This document shows, in pieces, positions 48,945-59,300 of a DNA stretch of 64,000 nucleotides; the first letter of the stretch is position 1; each line of letters opens with the position of its first letter. This DNA is from Nocardia harenae NBRC 108248. Lineage in GTDB: Bacteria; Actinomycetota; Actinomycetes; Mycobacteriales; Mycobacteriaceae. Location of the stretch: contig NZ_BDBH01000007.1 of NCBI RefSeq assembly GCF_001612885.1, positions 310,001 to 374,000 of the forward strand, in the 5' to 3' direction. The notes beneath the pieces were generated by a model. That model had not been told where the DNA came from and did no database searches. It worked only from the letters and a program-made list of their open reading frames with translations. A program made the position numbers and the translations under genes.

Positions 48945-49454
48945 TCACCCCGCCGCGAGCCGCGCCAGCTCCGACTCCACCGCCGCGACCTGGTGCGCGC
49001 ACACCCCCCACGGCCGCTCCACCCCGACCACCGTGTCCAGATCCCACAGCACGCACCGCTCACCCGGCCGCGCCACCAGCGACCAGGCCACCACCGTGCG
49101 CCCGAGTTGCCGCTCCACCGGCTCCGGGGTTGCGCTGCCCGCGCCGTCCGGGCGGTGGTGCAGGAAGCGCCCGTAGGCGGCGTCGCAGAAATCCGCGTAC
49201 CGCTCGGTGCAGAGGATGAGCCCGTGCCAGGCCTCGTCCACCGCGTGCGAGGGCATGCCGATCATCCGGCCGTCGCGCAGCGCCGCCCCGCAGCACCGCA
49301 GCCACTGCCGCAACCCCGTGATCACCAGGGCACGCGGCTCCCACGGGCAGGTCTTGAAGACCGGCTCGACGAGTTCCAGTGCCTCGACGGCACATTCGAC
49401 CCGGCCCAGGTCGACAGCGGGCCGCGCGGCCGCGCGGGAACGGAGAAGCGCCAC
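48945..49454 (-). CDS. GRDP/DUF1399-like protein
   Basis: A 169-residue cytoplasmic protein. The core IGMPSHAVDEAWHGLILCTERYADFC, seen in parts as HAVDEAWHGLIL, has the (V/D)D-x-x-WH signature of GRDP/DUF1399 proteins, whose biochemical role is poorly known. A Cys pair (WLRCCGAAL) precedes it. It stands alone. ATG at 49454. Confidence 0.65.
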   Translation of the reverse strand: MALLRSRAAARPAVDLGRVECAVEALELVEPVFKTCPWEPRALVITGLRQWLRCCGAALRDGRMIGMPSHAVDEAWHGLILCTERYADFCDAAYGRFLHHRPDGAGSATPEPVERQLGRTVVAWSLVARPGERCVLWDLDTVVGVERPWGVCAHQVAAVESELARLAAG

Positions 49455-49522
49455 CTCCCCACTGTAGCCAGCGGGCTCGATTCTTGCTGCTCGGAGCCGG
49501 TTTCGGCGCTACCATTCGGCCC

Positions 49523-49894
49523 ATGATCGCCGTTCTCGTCGTCACGCTGGTGCTGCTGGTGCTGGTCGTCCTCGTCATCGGGTTCCTGGTGTGGCGGCTG
49601 GTCTCCAGCGCGCACGACCAGATCGGCAATGTCACCGCCTCGCTCGGCAGCGGCGGGTACTCGCCGTGGAGCGCCGCCGACTCCGACAGCTCGAGTACGC
49701 ACTGGTCCGACAGCGGGCCGGGGTTCTCCGGCGGCGATTCGTCGTCGCACCACCATCACCACCACTCGCACGATTCGTCCTGCTCCAGCGGTAGCTCCTG
49801 TTCCAGCGGTAGCTCGTGCAGCAGTGGCTCCTCGTGCAGCAGCGGGAGTTCGTGCAGCAGCGGCAGCAGTAGCAGCTGCGGCGGAGGTTCCTGA
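49523..49894 (+). CDS. Membrane-anchored Ser/Cys/His-repeat protein
   Basis: A 123-residue protein. One N-terminal membrane helix (IAVLVVTLVLLVLVVLVIGF, about 2-21) leads to a polar tail with a His run (SSHHHHHHSHDSS, about 80-92). Six near-perfect SCSSG units, each SSGSSC, follow. The tail should lie outside the membrane if the N-terminus is in. Similar His-plus-Cys tails can bind metals. The family is not recognised. ATG at 49523. Confidence 0.7.
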   Translation: MIAVLVVTLVLLVLVVLVIGFLVWRLVSSAHDQIGNVTASLGSGGYSPWSAADSDSSSTHWSDSGPGFSGGDSSSHHHHHHSHDSSCSSGSSCSSGSSCSSGSSCSSGSSCSSGSSSSCGGGS

Positions 49895-50182
49895 CCGTTT
49901 CCGCCAGAACCCGGGCCCGCCGACCGTTGCTGATCATTAACCGGCGGTGTCGATGCGGTTGCCGCCCGGGTGTGTCCCGTCACCCTTTCCCGAGAGCGCC
50001 CCACGCCCGTGCCGGAAGTTTGTCGGAGATCACAATGCCGCCCCGCTGGCCGTAGTGATTATGCACAAGCGGGGCTGATGCCGTATGGCGATCCATCCCG
50101 AATGGTTTCAGTGACCGTGAGTTCGGGAAACTTGGAAATACAGACCGGCTACCCGGTGCGGCGTCTCGTTTGCGGGGCTACT
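49895..50182. other. Non-coding stretch
   Basis: A stretch of 288 bases with lower GC than its neighbours. It contains TGATCATTAA near 49932 and no convincing open frame, RNA or repeat. It probably carries the promoter of the small gene that follows. Confidence 0.4.
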
Positions 50183-50341
50183 GTGCCGTCCGTGGAAATT
50201 CTGATCGTGGTCGCGGTCGTAGCAGTCGTTCTGTTCATGGTCATCGGAGTCGTGCAACTCGCCAGCCGTCCCCCGCTGGATCGGAGTCGCTGGGAGAATG
50301 CCGAACTACCGGAGGCGCGCATCGACAGCGGCCCCCGCTAA
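50183..50341 (+). CDS. Possible small single-TM protein
   Basis: A candidate gene of about 50 residues from GTG at 50183 or 50192. It has a strong membrane helix (VEILIVVAVVAVVLFMVIGVV in parts: LIVVAVVAVVLFMVIGVV) and a short polar tail ending ARIDSGPR. A good ribosome-binding site is not obvious. The hydrophobic character and clean stop are the only support. Confidence 0.45.
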   Translation: MPSVEILIVVAVVAVVLFMVIGVVQLASRPPLDRSRWENAELPEARIDSGPR

Positions 50342-50385
50342 CCCCCGTTCCGGCGTCCGGTGCGCTCGCGCATCGGACGCGACGA

Positions 50386-50829
50386 TCACGCCTGCTCGGT
50401 GCGCGCAGGCGACAGCACCACCACGGCGAGCGGCCGCGCGGTCAGCTTCTGGTAGTCGGTGTACCGCCCCTGATTCACCCCGTCCACGATCGTCCACCGC
50501 CGCAGATAGTCCGGATCCCCCGGGTACGTCGGCCTGGCCGTCACCCGAAGCCGTTCCCGTCCCACCTGGATCTCACACTCCGGCCGCGCCTTCAGATTCG
50601 CCAGCCAACCCGGCGGCCTGTCCGCCCCGCCGTTGGACGCCGTCACCAGGAAGTTGTCGCCATCCCGGCCGTATGTCAGCGCCGCCACCCGCGGCTGCCC
50701 GGTCTTCCGCCCCACGGTCCGCAGCAGCAGCGTCGGATTCCCGAACAGCACCCGATGCCCCACCCGCCCGTCACTGCGTTCGTACACCCACTGATGCGCC
50801 TGCAACAGCTTCACGAACACACTCGCCAT
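50386..50829 (-). CDS. Deazaflavin (F420)-dependent nitroreductase-family protein
   Basis: A 147-residue member of the DDN-like split-barrel family. The core NPTLLLRTVGRKTGQPRVAAL, seen as LLLRTVGRKTG, and the ASNGGADRPPGWLANL block bind the cofactor F420 in known members. These reduce quinones or nitro compounds. ATG at 50829. Monocistronic. Confidence 0.88.
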   Translation of the reverse strand: MASVFVKLLQAHQWVYERSDGRVGHRVLFGNPTLLLRTVGRKTGQPRVAALTYGRDGDNFLVTASNGGADRPPGWLANLKARPECEIQVGRERLRVTARPTYPGDPDYLRRWTIVDGVNQGRYTDYQKLTARPLAVVVLSPARTEQA

Positions 50830-50942
50830 CACGGCCTCCGGAACCTCGCGGGTACGTCCCGTCACCCTAGTGCCGAGCTCGCAACTGGTGTCGGGATCAG
50901 GTGAGCCGGTAGCATCCGGTGGCACTCGTGATCGCGAGGTCG

Positions 50943-51019
50943 GGGGCGGTAGCTCAGTCGGTTAGAGCCGTGGACTCATAATCCATTGGTCGCGGGTTCG
51001 AGCCCCGCCCGCCCCACCA
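50943..51019 (+). tRNA. tRNA-Met (anticodon CAT, elongator type)
   Basis: A 77-base gene including CCA. The acceptor GGGGCGG pairs fully with CCGCCCC, the anticodon loop is CTCATAA, and the T-arm is GCGGG-TTCGAGC-CCCGC. The perfect first acceptor pair rules out an initiator tRNA. A lysidine-modified tRNA-Ile with CAT cannot be excluded by sequence alone. Confidence 0.9.
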
Positions 51020-51077
51020 GCGAGAAACGCCTGCCCAGGTGAATGCTTATCGATCGGTGTTTGGGCATGATCGCGAG

Positions 51078-52130
51078 ATGACTCCCGGTGCGCCGCGTCG
51101 ATCGAGTTCTTCGGTACCGCGCAGGGTCGCGGGTGCGGGGCTGCGTCGGCCGGTGCCGCGTCGGACGCGGCGTACCCTGCCGCCACCTCGGAAGGGGAGG
51201 TTGCGGCGTAGTACGGCGAGTCAGCGGCTGCATGTTCCGCATGCCGTCAGGTTTCGGCGGGTCAGGAGTTTCCTTCGCGGGGTGGGCGAGCGATTTCGGG
51301 GGATCACGATTGCCGAGGTCGCGGGGCTGGTGACGGCTTTGACCGCCATCGGGGCGGTGCTCTTCACGGCGAGGTCGTTCGAGGCGAGCCGGCTGCAGGT
51401 GGAGACGCAGCGGGAGACGCAGATCAACGACCGGTACTACAAGGCGGTTTCGCAGCTCGGGTCCGAGAATTTGGATATCCGGCTGGGGGCCATCTACTCG
51501 CTGGAGCGGTTGGCGGTCGACTCGCCGCGGGATCACTGGGGGGTGTTCTCTGTGCTCTCGGCTTTTGTCCGGACGCATGCGCCCGCGGGGGAGGCGTGTG
51601 ACTCCGTCGAGGCGGTCGCGCCGGATATCGAGGCTGCTTCCACCGCTATCGCTCGCCGGGGGTACGAGGAGGATGGGGAGGCGAGGACCAGGGGGGAGGA
51701 GATTCATGCCGTGGATGTGGGGGAAACGTGTCTGGCCGGGGTGTTGATGGTGGATGTGACGCTGACGAATACCGATTTCCGCGGCTCCGATCTGAGTGGG
51801 GCTGTCATCAACTCGTCGGGGATTTTCGACACGAATTTCGACTCGGCCGATCTCAGGGAAATGGTGATGCGCGATACCGCTGTGTGGCGGTCTTCCTTCC
51901 GGGGAGCCGATCTCTCCGGGGCCGTATTCGAAAGGGGGGAATTGAACGAGGTCGGGTTTCAGGATGCCGACTTGACCGGGGCGAGTTTCCGGGCCGTGTC
52001 GCTGGAGCATGTGGATCTGAGCGGGGCCGATCTCACCGGTGTCGATTTGACCGGTGTCGGCGTCGCGGGGGTGAAATACGACGCCCGGACCGTGTGGCCG
52101 GTGGGCTTCCGGCCGCCGCCCAGCCGTTAG
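51078..52130 (+). CDS. Pentapeptide-repeat membrane protein
   Basis: A 350-residue protein. The N-terminus is very Arg/Pro-rich (1-70), followed by one membrane helix (AEVAGLVTALTAIGAVLFTA, about 78-97). A short helical part (RYYKAVSQLGSENLDIRLGAIYSLERLA in family style) follows. The last 130 residues form right-handed pentapeptide repeats (TDFRGSDLSGAV, ADLSGAVFERG, ADLTGASFRA, ADLTGVDLTGV). Start ATG 51078 is uncertain; GTG at 51039 is in frame and close to the tRNA. Function unknown. Confidence 0.8.
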   Translation: MTPGAPRRSSSSVPRRVAGAGLRRPVPRRTRRTLPPPRKGRLRRSTASQRLHVPHAVRFRRVRSFLRGVGERFRGITIAEVAGLVTALTAIGAVLFTARSFEASRLQVETQRETQINDRYYKAVSQLGSENLDIRLGAIYSLERLAVDSPRDHWGVFSVLSAFVRTHAPAGEACDSVEAVAPDIEAASTAIARRGYEEDGEARTRGEEIHAVDVGETCLAGVLMVDVTLTNTDFRGSDLSGAVINSSGIFDTNFDSADLREMVMRDTAVWRSSFRGADLSGAVFERGELNEVGFQDADLTGASFRAVSLEHVDLSGADLTGVDLTGVGVAGVKYDARTVWPVGFRPPPSR

Positions 52131-52909
52131 ACCACGCTGAGCAGGAAATACGCGTAGTTCCGGTCGAGCTCGTTCTCCGGGACGAGGTGCACCGCCTCGG
52201 GACGGAAGCCGACCTCCTCCGCGACCCGCCAGAATCGGTCGATCGGAAAGATCGTCTGTGCGGCGAGGTTTCGGGCGTAGTTGCGGCGGGGCGCCGTCCG
52301 GCCGTCGCCGTCGCGGTACTTGACCTGGATGAAGGCGACCCCGCCCTGGGCGAGTACCTCGTGGGCGATCCGCAGGATTCGGGTGGCGTACTCGGGGGAG
52401 GGCAGGAGCTCCACGACATAGAGGCAGAGGAATACGTCACACGTCGCGCGACCGGCGACCGCGAGGGCCGCTTCGGGATTCTCGACCTCGACCAGGAGCG
52501 GTACGAAGTCGACGTCGCAGGCGGCGAGGGTGTGTTCGCGGCATTCGTCGAGGCTCGCCTGGACGACGTCGACGGCGACGAAGCGGTCGGCGCGGGGGGC
52601 GAAGGCGACGGCGTTGGCGCCGCCGCCGCAGCCCCACTCGAGGACGGTGCCGAACGACGGCGGGGTGTCGAGGACGCGGGTCAGCTTGTCGAAGAGCGCC
52701 AGGTGGTCCTGCCCGACCTTCTCCCACTGGCCGGGAATCCCGGTCCGCCAATGCGAGTTCCCGGCCCAGGTGGGCTCGGCTGAGCTGGTCCAGTACTGGG
52801 CCGCCTCGGCGATGACCTGATCCTCGGACCGCCGCGGCCCGATTCGATCCAAAGCCTCACGACCGCGCTTCTTCAATCGCCGCGTCATACCCTCAGCCCT
52901 GTCCTCCAT
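52127..52909 (-). CDS. SAM-dependent methyltransferase
   Basis: A 260-residue class I methyltransferase. Motif I is VLEWGCGGGANAVAFAPRAD, with D in FVAVDVVQASLDEC and the post-motif FLCLYVVELLPSPEY. The N-terminal segment (EAAQYWTSSAEPTWAGNSHW) may be substrate-binding. Its stop overlaps the pentapeptide gene stop by 4 bases in convergent orientation. The target is unknown. Confidence 0.85.
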   Translation of the reverse strand: MEDRAEGMTRRLKKRGREALDRIGPRRSEDQVIAEAAQYWTSSAEPTWAGNSHWRTGIPGQWEKVGQDHLALFDKLTRVLDTPPSFGTVLEWGCGGGANAVAFAPRADRFVAVDVVQASLDECREHTLAACDVDFVPLLVEVENPEAALAVAGRATCDVFLCLYVVELLPSPEYATRILRIAHEVLAQGGVAFIQVKYRDGDGRTAPRRNYARNLAAQTIFPIDRFWRVAEEVGFRPEAVHLVPENELDRNYAYFLLSVV

Positions 52910-53303
52910 CGGTTCCCCTCGCGGCCGATGCTGCCTGCCCAGAGTCTAGGGGTCTGGCGAGCGCATTGTGTGTGTCGCGGGGGTGATCCACGACGGGGCG
53001 GCTACGGCGGAGCGATGCCGTGGCCGATGGGCTCGGGGTCGGCCACGTGGGCGGTGGCGGGGCTCGGCGAAGGTGGGACGCGGAGCCAGTGGGAGCCGAT
53101 CGACCGGGTGTGAACACCGGCGGAAATCTGCGCTAACGGGCACCACATTCGGGCTGATCCGAACCGAAAAGCCGCCCGCGGGTGGGGAAGCCGGGTGTGC
53201 GGCCGGAGATGTCGCGCTCTACGCTGAGTAAGGTCGATCGTCCGGTTGCGGCCCATGAGGAGGTAGCGGTGGCCCGGCCCGCGCGAGCTCGAACCGCGCG
53301 GCG
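52910..53303. other. Leader region of the giant toxin gene
   Basis: About 390 bases with no convincing gene. An 87-codon plus-strand frame (52968-53231) is Arg/Gly-rich and looks spurious. At the end is a strong GAGGAGGT (53256-53263) before a 12-codon GTG frame that leads into the toxin start. No clear -10/-35 could be fixed. Confidence 0.4.
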
Positions 53304-53307
53304 ATGA
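53269..53307 (+). other. Twelve-codon leader frame coupled to the toxin start
   Basis: GTG at 53269 lies 5 bases after GAGGAGGT. Its frame encodes 12 residues (VARPARARTARR) and stops at TGA 53305-53307, overlapping the toxin ATG as ATGA. The best ribosome-binding site thus serves this mini-frame, so the toxin may be translated by re-initiation. Confidence 0.4.
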
Positions 53308-56300
53308 GCCTCGAACTGCCTCAGGAGCTGCACTGGATCGGCTGGATCGCGGGTGCGCCGTGGCCTGAGGGGGACGAGGACGCCGCGTTCGCCGTCTCCG
53401 ACGCGTGGGGCGAGGCGTCCAAAGCCGTCATGGAGCTGCTACCCATGGTGGACTCGGCCAAGCAGGCGACGCTGGCCGCGTACCGGCAGGGCGCCGGGAC
53501 CCAGGAGATCTCGGCCGCCTTCGACCAGATCCGCGCGGGCGACCAGTCGCTGGAGAGCATCGCGCAGCACATGAAATCGGTGTCGGACATGGCCTTCGAC
53601 ATGGGCACCGAGATCCAGGCGCAGAAGATCACCATCATCGTCACGCTGTGCTGGCTGGCGATCGAGATCGCCATGGCGTGGCTCTCGCCGGCCGCGCCCG
53701 CGGTGCAGGCGGCGGCGATCGCGACCGCGCGCGGGGTCATCGCGGCTGCCGAGAGGGCCGCGGTCGGGGCGGTTGCCGCGCTCGCGGCCCGGCTGGGGGC
53801 CTCGGCGTCGAAGAAATACATCTACAAGGGCATTCGGGTGCTGCCCACCGCGAAGGGGTGGGGCGTCGGCGTCACCACGGCGTTCAAGGGCGCGGGGGAG
53901 GAGGCGTTCTTCAACGGGCTGGTCCAGCTCAGCCAGATGGCGGACGGGACGCGCAAGGAGTTCGACGGGCAGGAATTCGGGCTGTCGATGCTCGGCGGTG
54001 CGGCCGGTGAGGTGGTCGGTGACGGGCTGTCGAAGTTCCTGAACAGGAAGATCGACGGGTGGCTCGGGAATTCGCCCGGCGCCGCCGGGTATTTTTCCAA
54101 TGCCTGGGGTGGCGGGCTCCGCGGTGCAGGCGTGGGGGCCGTCGGGGACGGGGTCGGCGGTATCGCGGGCAGTATCGTCGCGACGCTGGCGGCGGGGCAG
54201 AGTATCGGGGATGCGCTGACGCCGGAGTCGATCGTGGGCGGGTTCGTGCAGGGCGGGCTGGTCGGCGGGGCCGGTGGGGTGCGCGGGTTCGTGCACATCG
54301 ATGCGCTCGACGGAGCTCGGGGTGCGGAGGGGATCGACTGGGCAGGTGGGGAATCCGGGAACGAGAAGGACGATCCCGGCGTCGGTCCTGGACCGGGCGG
54401 CAGGGCGGAAACTCCGGGGCCCGCGGCGGTGGGACCGAACGGGACGCCGGTGTCCGTTCAGAGCGCCGGGGGGGCCACGGCGAGGGGCATCGACCGTGCG
54501 CCCCAGCCGGTGCACGACGGGGGGCCCGCGGCGTTCGGCGGCGAGGCGAACGGGGGTGGGAGCGTCGCCCGGCCCTCCTCGCCTGCGCCTTCGTTCGCCG
54601 GCCGCTCGGAGCACGGGCGGGTGCAGGACGGCTCGCTACCGCGGACCGAGATGCCGCCGATCAGCCCGACGACCACCGGGAGCGGCCAGGGGTTCGCGAA
54701 CCCGCACGCGGACGGGGGGCCGGTGCGCCAGGAGTCCGCGGCGGAGGGGCGGCCGGATCCGCAGGTGCGGGAGGGGTTGCCCGCGAGCGGGCTCGCGGCG
54801 CAGTCGAGTGCGCCGGGGACGTTCGGGCAGGATCCCGGTGCCGGTGTGGGGCAGCAGGAGGGTGATCGGGGACTCGGGTCCGGGACGGTGTACTCCGGGA
54901 GCGAGTTCCGTCCGGAGGTGCGGGCGGAGGTGCCGGGGTCGAGCTCCGGGTTCGAGGGGGCGACGCCGACCGCCGAACCCGGGGCGCGGGGGGCGGAATC
55001 CGTGCTCGCCGGGAACGTCACCGAGGGGGTCGAACCGCGGTCGGAGACTCCGGCGCAGGTCACCGAGATCGGTGAGCGGCGGCCGGTCGCCGAGGCCGTT
55101 TCGCTGCCGGAGTCCGGGCAGGTGACGCCGTCCGGGCAGGTGACGGAGCCGGGGCAGGTGACGGACCCGGGGCAGGTGACCGAGCCGGGGCAGGTGACCG
55201 AGCCGGGGCAGGTGACGGACCCGGGGCAGGTGACCGAGCCGGGGCAGGTGACCGAGCCGGGGGACGTGACCGAGCCGGGGGAGGTCGTGGACTCCGAGCG
55301 GGTGAGCGGGGCCGAGCAGGTCGGCGAGTTCGTACCGTCTCGCGAGGAGGCCCCGGAGTTCGTGCAGGTGGGGGACTCCGAGCAGATTACGGAGTTCGAG
55401 CAGGTCGGCGACTCGGCGCGGATGCCGGAGTCCGAGCGGGTCGTCGACCCGGGGCAGGTTACGCAGTCCGGGCAGGTGACCGAGCCGGGGCGGGCCGCGG
55501 AACCGGGGCAGATCACGCACCCCGGGCGGGCTACGGAGCCGGGCATCGTGTCGCAGCCGGAGTACCCGGCCCAGCAATCGCCCGTGACCCAGTCCGGTCC
55601 GGTGCAACAGGGTGGGCCGCTCCGGACCGACGGATCGGCGCCCGCACCCGGTGCCGAGAGCCGCGCCGTATCCGGTTCCGAGCAGAGTTCACCCACCCGC
55701 CAGGCGGCGAACAGTTCGCAGTTGCGCCCGCTGCAGACCGTCCTGCCGCCCCCGTCGAGCACCACTCCCGCCGATGCCGCCGTCCCGCGCGCCAGGGACC
55801 TGCCCGGGCCGATCGAGAACGCCGCCCCGCGCGCCCGCGACCTCGCGATCAACACCGACACCCAGGCCCCGCGCGCCCGCGACCTCGCGGCGAACGCCGA
55901 GCCCCCCGCCCCGCGCGCCCGCGACCTGACGGCGAATACCGAGGCCACGCCGCCGCGAACCCGCGACCTGACGGCGAATACCGAGGCCACGCCGCCGCGA
56001 ACCCGCGACCTGACGGCGCACACCGAGGCCACGCCGCCGCGAACCCGCGGCCTGCCGGGAGAATCCGGAACCGGCGACCGCTCCGATGCCGAGCAGCCCC
56101 CGGCGCTCGACACCGGAGAACCGCACCCGGACACACCGTCCGAGGCCGCGTCGAGCCCGGCAGCCGTGGTGCTCCCGGCGCAGGCAGGCCCGGTGCACGA
56201 GCAGCGCACCACCATCGCGTCGACGCGCAGGCAGCCAGGGCCCGCGCTCGACCCCCCGGCCCGCTCCGAGGAGGGCGGGGCACCGCCGCCGAACCAGATC

Positions 56301-59300
56301 GAGGCGGCGTCGGCTGCCACGCCGCACCCGGTGGGCGAATCCGGGGTGCCGGGGCGGGCCGAGCTCGGCACCGACGGCGCGATCCCCGATCGACGCCAGC
56401 TGAGCGTCGCCACGATGCCGGAGCGGAGCCCGTTCCCCGGCAGGCACGGCAGCGTCGATGCCGCGGATCAGCAGCGGCTGCGGGCGAGCATCGACGCGCT
56501 CGGGCCCTACGCCGACCCGCGGTCCCGGGCGCCGGGGCAGCCCGCGCTCGCCACCCTGGTCAACGGCCAGGGGCGGAGCCACCCCGGCCGCGACAACAAC
56601 TGCGACATCTGCTCGGAGAAGGCCCTGCTCGCCTTCTACGGGCAGGCGGTCGTCGCGCCGCCGGCGATCGGCCCCAGTTCGCTGGTCACCGGCAGGCGGG
56701 ACCGGAACCAGACGCAGGGGATGCTCGGCTCCCGGGCGATCTGGCTGCCGTACCTCGGGGTCGGCTCGTCATCCGAGGCGCAGCTGCGCGCCGTCGAGCG
56801 GGCGGTCGCCGCGGCCGGGCCGCGGGCGGCGGCCATCGTCACGGTCAACTGGCACCGGGTCGGCCCGGACGGCGCGAAGCTCTACTCCCAGGACGGGAGC
56901 AGGGCCAAGATCGGCGACGGCCATTCGATCGTGGTGGTCTACCCGCCCGGCACGGGCAAGCCGGTCTGGTGGGACCCGCAGAGCGGCGAGGCGAGCCTCA
57001 GCCTGCCCAGGTGGGCGTCGAAGGTCGGCTACGTCTCGTTCGTCCCGACGACGCCGGACCGGGTGGTAGCGGCCGGTCACCACGCCCTGGCGCTGGAAGA
57101 TGCGCTGCGCACGCCGGGCGGGACCGGCTTCGTCGCGTTCCAGCACCCGGGCACGTACTCCTCGGTACCCGGTGGCCCGCCCTACGGGAGCCTCGTGCAC
57201 TTCACCGGGGGGCCCGGCCCGGACCGCGTGTTCCACGCGCACGATGTGGGGCTGGCCGGTACGGCCTCGTTCATCGGTTACCCGCAGTTCGCGGTGCCGC
57301 ACTGGAATTCGCTCGACAACGGGATGGCGCCGGACCGGAACATGGTGCTGCGCAACGGCCGACGCGCGGTGGCGGGGCTGTTCGGCGCGGAACTGCAGAC
57401 GATGCCGAGGGACGGCCGCGGCGTCGCCGAGCATCTCGCCGATATTCGGCAGCACCTCGACTCGAGCGCGTTCGGCACCGGCTCGGTGGCCTTCGTCGAG
57501 GTGGGGCTGAGCAATGGCGAGTTCGAGACGATGCTGGTGCTCAAACCCGCGACCGGACCGGACGGTACGGCTCCCGGGACCCTGTGGTGGACGCCGATGC
57601 GCTTCGGGACATCAGCCACGGTGCCCGATTTCGCACCGGGCACCGTGACCTCGATCTCCTTCGTCGCGGCCGCGGGCGCCGACCTCCGCGCCAGGATGGA
57701 GCTGCCCGGCACGTTCCCGCAGGTCCGGCCCCGGCCCGTAGCGCGCGCCGCGGACCTCCCGGTGGGAATGCCTGCGCCGAACACGTCGTCCACGCGGTCC
57801 GGCGACGAACCGCGAGCCTGGATCGCGCCCGGCCGCAACCCCGTCCCCGCCCCGCCGCGGCGGCCGGGAGCCGCACCGCACCGGCAGCGGCGGCTGGAGC
57901 GCAGGCTCGATGCCGACGGCGGCTACCTGGTCGGCATCGATCCGGAGGCCGGGCCGGTGACCCCGCCGACGATCAGCGACGACGACTCGATCGACCGGAA
58001 CGACGACAAGGACGAGAGCGTCCTCGCCTTCCTCGCCACCTTCCTCGGCCATCCGACCGTGCCCGCGCCACGGGCGGGGGAGCTCGACGGGCCGTCCAGC
58101 CTGGAGCGGATGAGCGGCTGGCTCGGGCCGGTCCGCGGCGACACCGGGGACCCGGACCAGCTGCGCGACCGGATGTGGGAGATCCACGACGCCGTCGCGA
58201 AGAAGGGTGAGGGCGCCGTCGCCATGGTCGCGCTGCGCTACCCGAAGGCCGACGCACCCGGCTCGATCACCGTCGACGGGCAGTCTTTCCCGCGCGGCAC
58301 GACGACCTTCGCGGTGGTGTACCCGCTCGGCGCCGCCGGGCCGGTGTGGTGCAACCCGTGGACCGGCAAGAACTACCGCAGGCCGCCGACCAGGATGGTC
58401 GGGGACGGCGATTCCCTCGCCTCGATCGAGAGCGACGTCGGCGCCGCGCTGCTCGCGGCCGCCACCGATCTCGGGCAGCCCGGCTCGCCGCCGCGGCCGT
58501 CGACACCGGTGGCGGCGCTGCCGAACCCGTCGGAGACCCGCCCGGCGAACCTGTACCGCCCGGTCCCGCCCGCGGATCAGCGCGCGCTCGAGCGGGCGAT
58601 GATCGTGGACGGCACGCCGGTCGCAGGCGCCGACCCGCGCACCAACCCGGCCGATCCGCGCGGCATCCCGTGGGGTTCGCTGATCAACCCCGGCTCCGGG
58701 CCGGGCAGGCGCGGCAACGAGGTGGACAGCGCGCTCTCCGCGCTCGCCACCTTCTTCGGGCTCCCGCAGGTGGCGGCGGCGCTCGCGCCCGGGGAGCTCG
58801 TCGACGGCGCCGACGCCGACCCGATCGGGTGGGAGCCCTTCCTCCGGGCCGAGGCCTGGCTCGGCACCGGGCTGATGAACGCCGCGCTCGCCGACCCCGG
58901 CCCGGCCGCGCAGGCGGCGCTGCTGCGGGACGGCATCCGCGCGCTCGGGCCCGGCTCCGCCGCGCTGGTGGTGCAGCGCAGCGAGCACTACCAGCGGGGC
59001 AGCAGCGCTCCGGTGTACAGCAGCCTCACGGTGGTCATGCTCAACCCGGCGGGCAGCACCGACCCGGTCTGGCTGGATCCGGTGACCGGGCGGGTCTCCG
59101 AGCGGCCGCCGCGCGGGTTCGGCCGCCCGGGGACCGAGCTCTGGTTCGCCCCGGCGACCGCGGACCAGGTGCGCACGGCGGCGACGCCGGGCGCGCCGCC
59201 GCCGCCGATCCCCTCGCCCGCGAGCACGCGGAGGTTCGGCCCCGGCACGCTGCGCGCGCTGGAGAACCCCGCGTACCAGCAGGCGCTGGAGTCCGCCATG

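Noticed and set aside
49760..49790. A hexahistidine tag suggesting a cloned construct
   Set aside because: The His codons lie in a natural Ser/His/Cys tail within a normal genomic gene; no vector sequence is nearby.
50943..51019. Initiator tRNA-fMet
   Set aside because: The first acceptor pair is G-C, whereas bacterial initiators have a mismatch at 1-72.
52968..53231. An 87-codon frame upstream of the toxin
   Set aside because: It has no ribosome-binding site and shows a Gly/Arg composition typical of random high-GC frames; there is no recognisable domain.
55122..56050. Short regular repeats resembling a CRISPR array
   Set aside because: The repeats are contiguous, lack spacers, keep one reading frame and encode a peptide repeat; no cas genes are present.
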